NCBI RefSeq assembly: GCF_021513275.1 | Contig: NZ_CP090978.1 | Coordinates: forward strand, 5,747,247 to 5,811,246 | DNA: 64,000 bases | Origin: Paenibacillus hexagrammi | GTDB lineage: Bacteria > Bacillota > Bacilli > Paenibacillales > NBRC-103111 | Reading direction: 5' to 3' | Shown here: positions 10,373 through 18,820 of the stretch, piece by piece | Layout of the letters: each line of letters starts with the position of its first letter | Numbering within the stretch: position 1 is the stretch's first letter | Program-made: the position numbers and the translations under genes | The notes under the pieces: generated by a model | What the model saw: only the letters and a program-made list of their open reading frames with translations | What the model was told of the DNA's origin: nothing | Databases searched by the model: none

Positions 10373-10468
10373 GAGATACCGTTCCTTCACTGTCTTCTAT
10401 GTCTACCATTATAACATAGAAGCAGGTATAAACCCAGATTTCGCAAAGGTTTTTGGCTCTGTTACGAC

Positions 10469-10825
10469 TTAGATGGAAGGGGTAAAATCAAGCTTTTTGA
10501 CCGCTTTCGGCTGATGGATGGATAGCCCCTCCAGCAACCACCGAAACTCCTGTGGCGTGATCGAGCGTACGGCCTCCGCATCCATGGGCCACTGGTATTG
10601 ACCTGATTCCAGTCGCTTGTATAACAGGACGAAGCCATCACCTTCCCAGTACAAGGCTTTCATTCGATCGCGCTTGCGACCGCAGAACAAAAACAAATGA
10701 TTCTGAAACGGGTTCAATTGTAGCTGATGCTGCACCACGAGAATAAGACCGTCAATAGATTTTCGCATATCCGTATAACCACAGGCAATATACAGTTGAT
10801 CAGCCTTAGAAATGTCACCGAACAT
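10469..10825 (-). CDS. tnpB: IS66 accessory protein TnpB (IS66 Orf2)
   Basis: A 118-aa protein with the family hallmarks YIACGYTDMRKSIDGL, FLFCGRKRDRMKALYWEGDGF and YKRLESG. The start at 10825 overlaps the tnpA stop by 11 bases, the usual coupling in IS66 elements. The longer open frame upstream is only the shadow of tnpA. It is required for transposition together with TnpA and TnpC in characterised members. Confidence 0.93.
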   Translation of the reverse strand: MFGDISKADQLYIACGYTDMRKSIDGLILVVQHQLQLNPFQNHLFLFCGRKRDRMKALYWEGDGFVLLYKRLESGQYQWPMDAEAVRSITPQEFRWLLEGLSIHQPKAVKKLDFTPSI

Positions 10826-11186
10826 AATGCAGGATGCGAAGCGTCTGTTCGAGAAGTACGGTAGACGCATGCTGATGAATTTCGATCGTAACGGCATCCG
10901 TACGAAGGATGATCGCCGCTTGTTCATGACTTGCTTCGGAACGTGAGGCGTTCGTCCGCAAAGATGGAGGGACCGGCACTAGAGTTGGTTCATTCGGAGA
11001 GGAGAAAGCAGGAAGGGATTCACAAGCAGCTTCACGGATTTTCCGAAGCCAGTAATAATAGCTTTTCACACTGACCTCGTGCTCGGCACACCATCGAACC
11101 ACAGTCTGACCACTGGAGCGGCAGTCACGAACAATCTCGGTCCACTGCTGAAGCCGATAGCGATTCCTCATTTCTAGAGTTTGCAA
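10815..11186 (-). CDS. tnpA: IS66 accessory protein TnpA (IS66 Orf1, HTH protein)
   Basis: A 123-aa protein with an N-terminal helix-turn-helix of the transposase-8 type (QQWTEIVRDCRSSGQTVVRW and then VSVKSYYYWLRKIRE). The C-terminal half contains LRTDAVTIEIHQHASTVLLE, as in IS66 Orf1 proteins. It is the first gene of the element, about 120 bases inside its right end. Confidence 0.9.
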   Translation of the reverse strand: MQTLEMRNRYRLQQWTEIVRDCRSSGQTVVRWCAEHEVSVKSYYYWLRKIREAACESLPAFSSPNEPTLVPVPPSLRTNASRSEASHEQAAIILRTDAVTIEIHQHASTVLLEQTLRILHYVR

Positions 11187-11305
11187 TTGAACACACTCCC
11201 ATTAGAGTTTTTCGAGTAGAGTCGAAAAACTCCAACGACTTACTCTAAGGGAATTGTCTCAAAATCTAGACTGACTTGGAATACACCTTCTTGTTAGACG
11301 CTTAC

Positions 11306-11474
11306 TCTCGATTGCCTTCTTTATCCTAGATATTTTTCCAATACCCCATGGACCTTCGACAACTAGTCCTTTGCCTTTTGTCCTAAGGTATACAACTAAT
11401 TTAGTAAACTCATTTGGTTCAACAAATGTATATTGGGGTACTCCTGAATCCTTGGAAGAATTCGACGTTGACAA
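11306..11474 (-). pseudogene. 5' part of the AAA-type ATPase gene split by IS66
   Basis: Starts at a TTG (11474), since there is no ATG in frame; the reading frame opens only after a TAG upstream, so an N-terminal domain may have been lost. The fragment contains YTFVEPNEFTKLVVYLR and a P-loop GPWGIGKIS in which the Thr/Ser after the Lys is replaced by Ile, so nucleotide binding is doubtful. It continues after the element at 8758. Confidence 0.7.
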
Positions 11475-11540
11475 CCAAGCGGTAGATTTCGATACCGTGC
11501 TCGTCCGCTCCGCTCCCTACGGGCAGGACTAAACCCCGGG

Positions 11541-11680
11541 TTCGCCCCCTCCTGTAACTTCCATACAAAAGTAAAAGACACCCTATCGGGTGTCCTTTAC
11601 TTTTTGTATGGAGGCGAAGCGTGGACGGGTAAATCCACAATCCGCCGTAACGTCATGCTGAGGATGTTTGGTGTTGTCGC
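11541..11680. repeat. Boundary element R3 (downstream of retropepsin unit B)
   Basis: Shares TCGCCCCC at its left, ATCCACAATCCGCCG and GTCATGCTGAGGATGTTTGG at its right with R1. Between them is a very strong hairpin, described separately. Confidence 0.55.
11561..11611. terminator. Strong bidirectional hairpin terminator inside R3
   Basis: The arms CCATACAAAAGTAAAAGACACCC and their near-perfect complement close on a TATC loop. Because the arms are A/T-rich at the base, it can terminate on both strands. It separates unit B from the ATPase pseudogene. Confidence 0.65.
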
Positions 11681-11684
11681 TTAG

Positions 11685-12068
11685 CTACTCTCTCGCTGAT
11701 ACCGTCAATTCTTTGGAGTTAATTATCAAACCTGCTAATTGGATATAATCAAAACCAATGATACCGTCAATCTCCATTCCGTAATTCATTTCTCCAATCT
11801 CCACTTCAAAGCCTTCTAGAGAAGTTCCGCCTGTCCTCACAAAATCGAAAAATTTGGAGTACACGACCTCTACGCCTCCTACACCCCTGATCTTGTTCAG
11901 AACATCTCCAGGCTCAACTTTAACCCCGATGGCCTCCACTACGTCAGCACTGAAAATCGTCCCGGCTGAACCAGTATCAAGCAAAACATGTTTCAAGTGC
12001 AGCACTTCTCCACGGTAACAAATCGTAACTTCTATGAAAGGTAACCCGTATTTCACTTCTATGTTCAT
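11685..12068 (-). CDS. Small retropepsin-like (clan AA) aspartic protease, copy B
   Basis: A 127-residue homologue of the protein at 7196. It has the signature LLDTGSAGTIF (Asp31), a GVGGVEVVYSKF strand and EIDGIIGFDYI. The ATG at 12068 overlaps the partner's TGA as ATGA, with GAGGG five bases ahead, which fixes this start. It has no signal peptide. Together with copy A it shows the unit is kept as a pair; function unknown. Confidence 0.77.
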   Translation of the reverse strand: MNIEVKYGLPFIEVTICYRGEVLHLKHVLLDTGSAGTIFSADVVEAIGVKVEPGDVLNKIRGVGGVEVVYSKFFDFVRTGGTSLEGFEVEIGEMNYGMEIDGIIGFDYIQLAGLIINSKELTVSARE

Positions 12069-12322
12069 CTGGGCCCTCTTACCCCCGCCCATTTCTCACG
12101 AAGTTTCAGAGTTTCACAAGATGTGTGAAAAAAGCCGTACTCCCGGTAAGGCTGTTCCCGATGCAATTCGTAATAGCGCTTCATTGCCACTGTGGAATCA
12201 TCAAAGCGATCAATAAGTGCCACTTCATCAACGAACCAATAGCCGTCTTCCGAACGAGACTTCAAAGCCTCGCATACCACCCACTCATCTGGGAATTGCT
12301 CTCTAACCTCTCCCCAACGCAT
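12065..12322 (-). CDS. Conserved 85-aa protein paired with retropepsin-like protease, copy B
   Basis: The start at 12322 follows GGAGGTGAAGGGA and gives 85 residues beginning MRWGEVREQFPDEWVV. It aligns without gaps to copy A: DEWVV/EEWVV, DGYWFVDEVALIDRF/DGFRYIDSVSVIDRF, AMKRYYELH/AMKRYKQLH, FFHTS/FLHTS. The strict equal length and conserved spacing argue for a real gene. No known domain recognised. Confidence 0.72.
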   Translation of the reverse strand: MRWGEVREQFPDEWVVCEALKSRSEDGYWFVDEVALIDRFDDSTVAMKRYYELHREQPYREYGFFHTSCETLKLREKWAGVRGPR

Positions 12323-12537
12323 TCCCTTCACCTCCGAAAGGTATTTCTTCTTTACGTTAAGTATAGCACACAAAAAGCCTGTCCATAAAAGCAATTGGTC
12401 AGGCTAGAAGCCTTGATTAAAAACTTTTTTCGAACCGGGGCGTGGTTTAGATATACGTTTTAATATAGTATGTTCTGATGGAGATATACTATAGAACGGC
12501 GATGTTCTAAAAGACGCAGTTAAGTATAATATTGAAA

Positions 12538-14673
12538 TCAAGAATAAATACTTTTAATTACATGTTTCCCTTGTTCTGTCAACTTATAGTATGGCCTATT
12601 CTTTTTATCAGTGTCTTCTTCTCTAGTAAGTAATCCCTTTTCTATCAACTCTTTAGCATTCCTTACTACTGATTGGTATGTTGTGTCAAGTTCCTGCCCT
12701 ACCTCCAAAGGGTAAGGCTTTATCCCTGAATTCGTACTAAAAAGTCCCACAGCATGTAAGATGTCTAACTCATCCTTATGGTATTTCGCCTTATCAAGAT
12801 TTTCTTGTACTAAATTCTTTAATTTTTGATCATAGTCAATTTCACATGTCTTTTGACCACATGTGATACACATCATATGAAACTTCTCTATGTTAGGCAA
12901 CTCGGAAATATCATATTCTGCCTTACAACTTTTACATACGATTTTCTTGTTTGAAGATAGTGTTTGTGCGATTAAATGACTAAAGTCAAATCTTCTTTGT
13001 TGGTAATATTTCGTATATTTAGTTGTCCTCTCAGGACGACCATAAAGAATTTTTTTATTAAGAGAAAGACCATAGTCAAGAGAGTAAATAAAAGCATCTG
13101 GATTTTGTCCATCCTTTACTCCCTTCTGAGCAAGAATACTAACTTTATGTACTAATCCATTTAGCTCCAAAGAATCCAGAAAGGGACTTACACTTGGAGC
13201 TACTTGGAAATGACTTGTATACGCATACTCTAAACCTGAAAAATGCGAATTATCTGTTTTAGGAAGTTCTGCTTTTAATTCAAGAGATTTGTCACAGAGC
13301 GCTTCTAAGAGCTGATTTTGACTATAAATATCAATCTTCTCCTCGTAAACTCCCAAGCTTCTATATTCTTTTTCAAAATAAGTTTTTGTTATTTTATCAT
13401 AAACATACTCTATCGCTTCAAAGATTATGGACTTGTTTATTGGCTTATTATAAACAATAGCATTATCATAACAAAAACTGAGAATATGCCCTAAAGTCCT
13501 AGGAATATTAATTGTCGCCTCATATAGAAGTAAACATAGTTCTTCGATATGCATCTCCTTTAGGTCAAAGTATTTGTCAATATTTACTTTGCAAAAATAA
13601 TTTATTCTATTCTCTAGCAGGCGCTTTATAAAATCACTGGATTTTCTCTCAAGATCAATATAATGTCTCCCATACAACTCAAAGGCATCTATTGACTGTT
13701 GGTCATATTTACCGGCCTCCAACTCTCCGTAAGAAATTCTTCCAGGATAGGCTGCTATTTTTAGTACTAATTCATCACGTGCAGAGTTATATATCGGATT
13801 AATAATTGTTTGGAAAAAAATTTCCATATCTTCCTTTGAAAGCTCGGAAAAGTCATCGATGAATATGAATAATCTCTTCCTTTTAGTTACACATAATAAT
13901 TCTTTAATCCCATCAATAATTTCTCCTATATCAAAAAGTCTTGCAAACACATTTATGTTTTCATTCTCTCGACCGGAGGTGCGCTCTCGAGATGTATTAA
14001 TCTTAGAATATAATTTCAATAAAATTTCCTTCAAACCACCAACTTCACCTTTATGTTCTGAAGATGTTGTATTTTTATTTGACTCAGTTTTTTTGCTTTT
14101 TTGTATAAGGACACTATTTACTTTAAACAATGTTGGATTCTCAATTTTATCCTTGATGGAATTGATTATATGCTCTATTTTATTATCCCTAAATTTGTTC
14201 TGTATCTTTTCAAAAAAACCTTGATCTTCTTTCTTAAGATCGTCAACAATGCTTTTTAATAATTCATTTAAAAATTGTCGTATTAATAATAATCTCTCTA
14301 ATTGTACGGTGTCCAAAACCTCCTCCAATTTTGGTAATTTAACATTGTTATTTTTATTCTTCATATCATCTACTATAGACTTTGCATTCATATATGCAGA
14401 TAAGTTCACCTTTTTTGTTGCAATATCATATTGTGCTCGTGCAAATAATGTCGATTTCCCTGTTCCTTTTCTTCCTAACAGAATGAACGTATTATTCGAT
14501 AGCAGCTTTCTTAAGATACCTTCATGTGGAAGCAAATCAACATATAGATCTTTTATTATTTCTTGGCCTTCTTGTTGCTCATCTTGTGCCAATTTGTTCG
14601 AGGTAATTCTTTTAAAAAGTTTTAATGTCTCAAAAACCTTAATAAAACCTTCTTTTTCAAGAGTAGTATACAT
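12538..14673 (-). CDS. P-loop ATPase with C-terminal zinc ribbon and winged helix (putative defence gene)
   Basis: A 711-aa protein from the ATG at 14673, which has GGAGG five bases ahead; an upstream TTG is less likely. Walker A is GRKGTGKS (residues 67-74) and Walker B is RLFIFIDDFSEL (about 270). A Lys/Glu-rich variable region lies between them. Near 577-612 is a Cys4 zinc ribbon (CKSC and CITC), and the last 70 residues form a winged helix of MarR/ArsR shape (LDTTYQSVVRNAKELIEKGLL). The gene is much more AT-rich than its neighbours and sits directly beside the 3' side of ssrA, both signs of transfer. The pieces suggest an ATP-driven sensor or DNA-binding machine, perhaps KAP/STAND-like; I do not recognise the family. 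Confidence 0.65.
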   Translation of the reverse strand: MYTTLEKEGFIKVFETLKLFKRITSNKLAQDEQQEGQEIIKDLYVDLLPHEGILRKLLSNNTFILLGRKGTGKSTLFARAQYDIATKKVNLSAYMNAKSIVDDMKNKNNNVKLPKLEEVLDTVQLERLLLIRQFLNELLKSIVDDLKKEDQGFFEKIQNKFRDNKIEHIINSIKDKIENPTLFKVNSVLIQKSKKTESNKNTTSSEHKGEVGGLKEILLKLYSKINTSRERTSGRENENINVFARLFDIGEIIDGIKELLCVTKRKRLFIFIDDFSELSKEDMEIFFQTIINPIYNSARDELVLKIAAYPGRISYGELEAGKYDQQSIDAFELYGRHYIDLERKSSDFIKRLLENRINYFCKVNIDKYFDLKEMHIEELCLLLYEATINIPRTLGHILSFCYDNAIVYNKPINKSIIFEAIEYVYDKITKTYFEKEYRSLGVYEEKIDIYSQNQLLEALCDKSLELKAELPKTDNSHFSGLEYAYTSHFQVAPSVSPFLDSLELNGLVHKVSILAQKGVKDGQNPDAFIYSLDYGLSLNKKILYGRPERTTKYTKYYQQRRFDFSHLIAQTLSSNKKIVCKSCKAEYDISELPNIEKFHMMCITCGQKTCEIDYDQKLKNLVQENLDKAKYHKDELDILHAVGLFSTNSGIKPYPLEVGQELDTTYQSVVRNAKELIEKGLLTREEDTDKKNRPYYKLTEQGKHVIKSIYS

Positions 14674-14711
14674 TTTATCCTCCAAATAAATAGTTGGAAT
14701 AAACTAGATAA

Positions 14712-14741
14712 AAACCTCACCTTTAGTTGAAGGTGAGGTTT
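14712..14741 (-). terminator. Terminator of ssrA
   Basis: A perfect 12-bp stem AAACCTCACCTT/AAGGTGAGGTTT with a six-base loop, followed on the minus strand by TTTTTATC. It lies 17 bases after the tmRNA end. Confidence 0.8.
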
Positions 14742-14758
14742 TGTGTGGATTTAACATA

Positions 14759-15120
14759 TGGAGGCGAGGGGAGTCGAACCCCTGTCCGAAAATATCGCCA
14801 CACAGGCATCTACGGGTGTAGTCACAGTTTTGATGTCACCCGAGCAGCGCGCCGTAACCCGCTCTGCGTTGGGTCAGCCTGATTATCTTCTTCCGTCGAC
14901 CCCAGGCGGAGACCGAAGCGGCGTATCCCACTAAAGTTGGGCCCCTATCCCGGCACATGGGCGATGCAGGGTAGAAGCTAGCTCACAGGTTATTAAGCTG
15001 CGAAAGCTAAGTTGTTGTTTTGTTTGCCATTTAATAGGCTTTAGCGTTGATGAAGTGGACGCGTCCCCACTACCCGCAACCCGCGCTCGAACTATCCCCG
15101 TCGAATCCAAGAACGCCCCC
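14759..15120 (-). ncRNA. ssrA: tmRNA (ssrA), tag (A)GKQNNNLAFAA
   Basis: The 5' end GGGGGCG pairs with CGCCTCC at the 3' end, and the T-arm GGGGTTCGACTCCCC is intact. The tag reading frame at 14993-15028 reads GKQNNNLAFAA and then TAA. The CCA end is not encoded. It lies downstream of smpB as usual. A promoter about 90 bases upstream implies a 5' leader that is processed off. This RNA rescues stalled ribosomes by trans-translation with SmpB. Confidence 0.95.
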
Positions 15121-15216
15121 GGATTGACCTTCTGTCTTGCCCCTTGAAGCAAGGAAGGTGAAAGGTGTTGCTTCGACTTTCGTTTCGAGCCTTGTTGTTC
15201 CCTCGGCTGCTTACTT

Positions 15217-15244
15217 AGTATAGCACATTCTATCTACTTGTGAA
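15217..15244 (-). promoter_or_regulatory. Probable ssrA promoter
   Basis: On the minus strand, TTCACA (15239-15244) and TATACT (15217-15222) are 16 bases apart. It is the only good promoter between smpB and ssrA. Confidence 0.5.
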
Positions 15245-15345
15245 CCTCTAGGTTCATGGCAGTTCAGGCGCTGTTTGCCAAGTCTTCCATGCCATATTCA
15301 TTCGTTATCGCGGAACTAAAGCACAGGCTCAACCAGCAACAAGAG

Positions 15346-15828
15346 CTATCTGGCCACCTTCTGCTTCTCGCGAAGCGCCCGCTGAATATCACGCTGCGCA
15401 TCCCGCTTCGCTGCGGTTTCACGCTTGTCGTACTGCTTCTTCCCTTTGCCTAATCCAAGCAAAAGCTTAGCGTAGCCGTTGCGGATGTAGATTTTCAAGG
15501 GAACCAACGTGTAGCCTTCTTGCTTCGACTGTCCCAGCAGCTTCGCGATCTCTGGCTTCTTCATGAGCAGCTTGCGTGCTCTCGTAGGATCCGTCGGATT
15601 ACTGCGATTGCCCTGCTCAAACGGACTGATGTGCATGTTATGCACGAAAGCTTCACCATTGCGAATGGTGGAGAAGCTATCTCCCAAATTCGCTTTGCCT
15701 GCACGCAAGGATTTGATCTCCGTGCCGGTCAGGACTAAGCCACACTCGTACGTATCTTCAATGAAATAGTCGTGCGACGCCTTCTTGTTCTGGGCGAGCA
15801 CTTTGCCCTCGGCCTTCTTCGTTGCCAC
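15346..15828 (-). CDS. smpB: SsrA-binding protein SmpB
   Basis: The tmRNA partner that delivers tmRNA to stalled ribosomes. The open frame is longer, but the start chosen is a GTG at 15828 with GGAGG seven bases ahead, giving 160 residues, the usual length. Conserved stretches are [47 protein letters not shown] and the Lys-rich tail [17 protein letters not shown]. It lies 97 bases after rnr and before ssrA, a typical rescue/decay cluster. Confidence 0.96.
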   Translation of the reverse strand: MATKKAEGKVLAQNKKASHDYFIEDTYECGLVLTGTEIKSLRAGKANLGDSFSTIRNGEAFVHNMHISPFEQGNRSNPTDPTRARKLLMKKPEIAKLLGQSKQEGYTLVPLKIYIRNGYAKLLLGLGKGKKQYDKRETAAKRDAQRDIQRALREKQKVAR

Positions 15829-15925
15829 GTGAGATCCTCCTTCCGCACGCTTACAAAAGCATGCGCGAACTTGCTCCAATGTGAAACTTATTGTAGCAAG
15901 TTCGCGCCTGAAAAGCAAGAAGCGG

Positions 15926-18778
15926 CTACTTGCGCCGCTTCTTGCCTCCACCGCTGCTGCCGCCCGTTCCGCGGCGGCGTCCGCCCTTGGCGAGCGCGTT
16001 CACGCCGCTCGCCCAATCGCTGCCGCCGCTCTTGCCTCCGGCAGCGCCTAAAGCCCTTCGCTTCGCGCCCTCAACACCGCCGCGAAGCTCTCGATCCGAA
16101 GCGCCGCTGCGCTCTCTTGCGGCGCCTCCCGCGCTCTCGAACGAGTCATGCTGACCTCGTCCTCGCTCTTCCACACCAACTGCTGCGTTCCTCTGGGACT
16201 CCGCAGCTCCAAAGGCAGGCGCGTCGCCCAGACGAACCTTGCCGTCCTTGCTTCGCTTGCCGCTTCCGGCAAAGCCGTCCCTATTCTCCTTACCCTTTCC
16301 TCCCGCAGCTGGACCCGCACCACCTGCACCCGTCCGCGCACCGGCCTTCGCGCCGACAAAGCCACCTTTGCCGCTTTTGCCCCATGGCTTGCCGCCCTTA
16401 CTGCCACCGCCGGCTTTACCGCCACGACCGCGGCTGTCTCCGCTACTCCGTTCACCTGCTCCACTATCTCGACTTTCGCCGCTTCGACCGCGGTCTCCGG
16501 TCCCACGACCTCCGCCACTCCGTTCACGGTCTCCGGCGCCACGACCGCGATCGCCGCTTCCACGTCCACCGCGGGCCGCACCGCCTCTGCTGCCGCCTCG
16601 CGAATCTCCTCCCCGGAACCCGCCGCGGCTCTCACTGCGAGGCTTCATATCCACCATTTCAAAATCAATGGTACGCTCATCCATATTAACGCGGGCTACG
16701 CGTACTTTGGCCTGATCACCGATTCGGTAAGTACGGGAAGTTCTCTCCCCGACCAGCGCATGATGCATTTCATGATAATGATAATAATCATCGGTCAGAT
16801 CGCTTAAACGGATCAAGCCTTCTACCGTATTTTCAAGCTCTACGAAGATACCGAAGTTGGTCACGCTGGATATGATGCCTTCGAATTCCTCACCAATTTT
16901 ATCAAGCATGAATTGGGCTTTCTTGAGCGCTTCAGTCTCCCGTTCCGCCTCAACGGCCATTCTCTCACGTTCCGAGGACTGACGGGCAATATCGTCCATA
17001 CGCCCAGCCAAATACTCCGTACGTTGATCCGATAGCACCCCGCTCTCAAGTACCTCACGAATCACGCGATGAATAATAAGATCGGGATATCGGCGGATCG
17101 GCGACGTAAAGTGGGAATAATATTCCGCGGCCAATCCGAAATGCCCCAAGCTCTGGGAATCATAACGCGCCTGCTTCATGGAACGAAGCATCACTTTGCT
17201 GATAACCGTCTCTTCTGTCGTTCCCTTGATTTCTTCAAGCAAGGATTGAAGCGCACGAGGGTGAACCGAGTTGCCCTTGCCTTTAACGGAATACCCGAAA
17301 TTCGTAATGAACTCCATGAAGTGAAACAGCTTCTCCATATCGGGATCCTCATGAATCCTGTACAGAAACGGCACTTTCAACCAATGGAAATGCTCGGCCA
17401 CCGTTTCATTGGCAGCAAGCATGAATTCCTCGATGATCATCTCAGCGATGGAACGCTCTCTTTTGATAATATCGGTTGGCTTACCTTCTTCATCTACGAG
17501 AATCTTGGATTCCTCGAAGTCAAAATCAATGGCTCCCCGCTTCATACGACGGGAACGAAGCTTCATCGCCAGCTCTTCCATCAGCTTGAAGTCATCCATC
17601 AAATACTCGTAGCGCTCGAGCACTTCCGGCTCCGCTTCACCTGTCAGAAGCTTTCTGACATTGGTATACGTCATCCGCTCACTCGTTTTAATAACGCTGG
17701 TAAAAATATCATGGCGAACCACTGTTAAGTTCTCGTCAAACTCCATCTCACAGGACATCGTAAGCCGATCCACTCGCGGATTCAGCGAGCATATTCCGTT
17801 AGAAAGCCGATGAGGAAGCATCGGAATGACACGATCAGTCAGGTAGACGGAGCAGCCCCGATTATAAGCTTCACGGTCCAAAGCGGACCCTTCACGCACG
17901 TAGTAGCTGACATCGGCAATATGCACACCTAGCACATAGTTACCGTTCTCCAGACGCTCAACATTCACCGCATCATCCAGGTCCTTGGCATCCTCACCAT
18001 CAATTGTGACGATCCGCTTATTCCTCAAATCTCTACGGCCTTGCCCTTGAATCTCCTCTTCGCTAATCGTATCCGGTGCAGCATCAGCTTCTTGAAGAAC
18101 CTCTTCTGGAAACGCTTCTGGGAGCTGAAATTTACGTACGATAGCCAAAATATCAATACCCGGGTCATCCTTATGCCCCAGAATCTCGACAACTTCACCT
18201 TCCGCCGCAGCTCTGCCCTCCGGGTAGCTGACAAGCTTGACGACGACCTTTTGCCCCGTAACTGCGCCCATGAAAGCGTGCTGAGGAATAAAGATATCCC
18301 TAGTTACCCTCTTATCGTCAGGAATTACGAAGGCATACGTTTCTTGGCTTTGAAAAGTCCCCACGATCTGCGAGTTCGCCCTCGTTACGACACGAACCAC
18401 TTCGCCTTCCATTCTCCCGCCCGCCGGGCTCTTTGAAGTGACTCTAACGAGAATGAGATCCCCATTCATAGCGGTATTCATATCATTGGCGTGAATGTAC
18501 ACGTCCGGTTGATCCCGATCCTCAGGAATAAGGAAGCCAAAGCCCTTGGCATGAGCTTGCAGCTTGCCTCGAATTAAGTTCATACGCTCTGGTACGCCGT
18601 AACGGTCGTTGCGCGTTCTCAGAATGAGACCTTCCTGCTCCAAATTGTTGAGGATTTTGAGAAATTCTTTAAAATCGGTGGCGTTCTCCACGCCAAAATG
18701 TTTCTCAAGCTCCTGATACGTCATCGGCTTATACGCCGTTTCTTGCATAAAGCTTAATATATCTTGTTCATTTACCAT
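15926..18778 (-). CDS. rnr: Ribonuclease R with a very long RGG/Gly-rich tail
   Basis: A 3'-5' exoribonuclease of the RNase II family that degrades structured RNA and works with trans-translation. The order is an N-terminal helix-turn-helix (1-75), cold-shock domains, then the RNB catalytic domain with [12 protein letters not shown] around residue 260. An S1 domain ends near 715. The last 230 residues are low complexity, full of RGG, GDRGR and Gly/Ser/Ala/Lys, ending GGKKRRK. Relatives have about 710-780 residues with a short basic tail, so this extension is unusual. It is likely disordered and RNA-binding (inference). Confidence 0.95.
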   Translation of the reverse strand: MVNEQDILSFMQETAYKPMTYQELEKHFGVENATDFKEFLKILNNLEQEGLILRTRNDRYGVPERMNLIRGKLQAHAKGFGFLIPEDRDQPDVYIHANDMNTAMNGDLILVRVTSKSPAGGRMEGEVVRVVTRANSQIVGTFQSQETYAFVIPDDKRVTRDIFIPQHAFMGAVTGQKVVVKLVSYPEGRAAAEGEVVEILGHKDDPGIDILAIVRKFQLPEAFPEEVLQEADAAPDTISEEEIQGQGRRDLRNKRIVTIDGEDAKDLDDAVNVERLENGNYVLGVHIADVSYYVREGSALDREAYNRGCSVYLTDRVIPMLPHRLSNGICSLNPRVDRLTMSCEMEFDENLTVVRHDIFTSVIKTSERMTYTNVRKLLTGEAEPEVLERYEYLMDDFKLMEELAMKLRSRRMKRGAIDFDFEESKILVDEEGKPTDIIKRERSIAEMIIEEFMLAANETVAEHFHWLKVPFLYRIHEDPDMEKLFHFMEFITNFGYSVKGKGNSVHPRALQSLLEEIKGTTEETVISKVMLRSMKQARYDSQSLGHFGLAAEYYSHFTSPIRRYPDLIIHRVIREVLESGVLSDQRTEYLAGRMDDIARQSSERERMAVEAERETEALKKAQFMLDKIGEEFEGIISSVTNFGIFVELENTVEGLIRLSDLTDDYYHYHEMHHALVGERTSRTYRIGDQAKVRVARVNMDERTIDFEMVDMKPRSESRGGFRGGDSRGGSRGGAARGGRGSGDRGRGAGDRERSGGGRGTGDRGRSGESRDSGAGERSSGDSRGRGGKAGGGSKGGKPWGKSGKGGFVGAKAGARTGAGGAGPAAGGKGKENRDGFAGSGKRSKDGKVRLGDAPAFGAAESQRNAAVGVEERGRGQHDSFESAGGAARERSGASDRELRGGVEGAKRRALGAAGGKSGGSDWASGVNALAKGGRRRGTGGSSGGGKKRRK

Positions 18779-18820
18779 CGTTGTTCACCTTCTTGTCGAA
18801 TTCACGGACTTCCTATGTAC

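Larger units (their letters stand above)
8767..11305 (-). mobile_element. Complete IS66-family insertion sequence
   Basis: The element is 2539 bp. Its ends are imperfect inverted repeats beginning GTAAGCGTCTAA and sharing GGTGTATT further in. It is flanked by the 8-bp target duplication TCTCGATT (8759-8766 and 11306-11313), as expected for IS66. It carries the three usual genes tnpA, tnpB and tnpC, all intact. It interrupts an ATPase gene transcribed in the same direction. Confidence 0.95.

Noticed and set aside
14759-14800. Direct repeat of the ssrA 3' end as an island attachment site
   Set aside because: I found no second copy of the tmRNA 3' sequence within the island part in this window; it could be beyond the left edge.
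15930-16807. Long open frames antisense to the 3' end of rnr
   Set aside because: They are shadows of the GC-rich, low-complexity RGG tail; no ribosome binding sites and no family resemblance.
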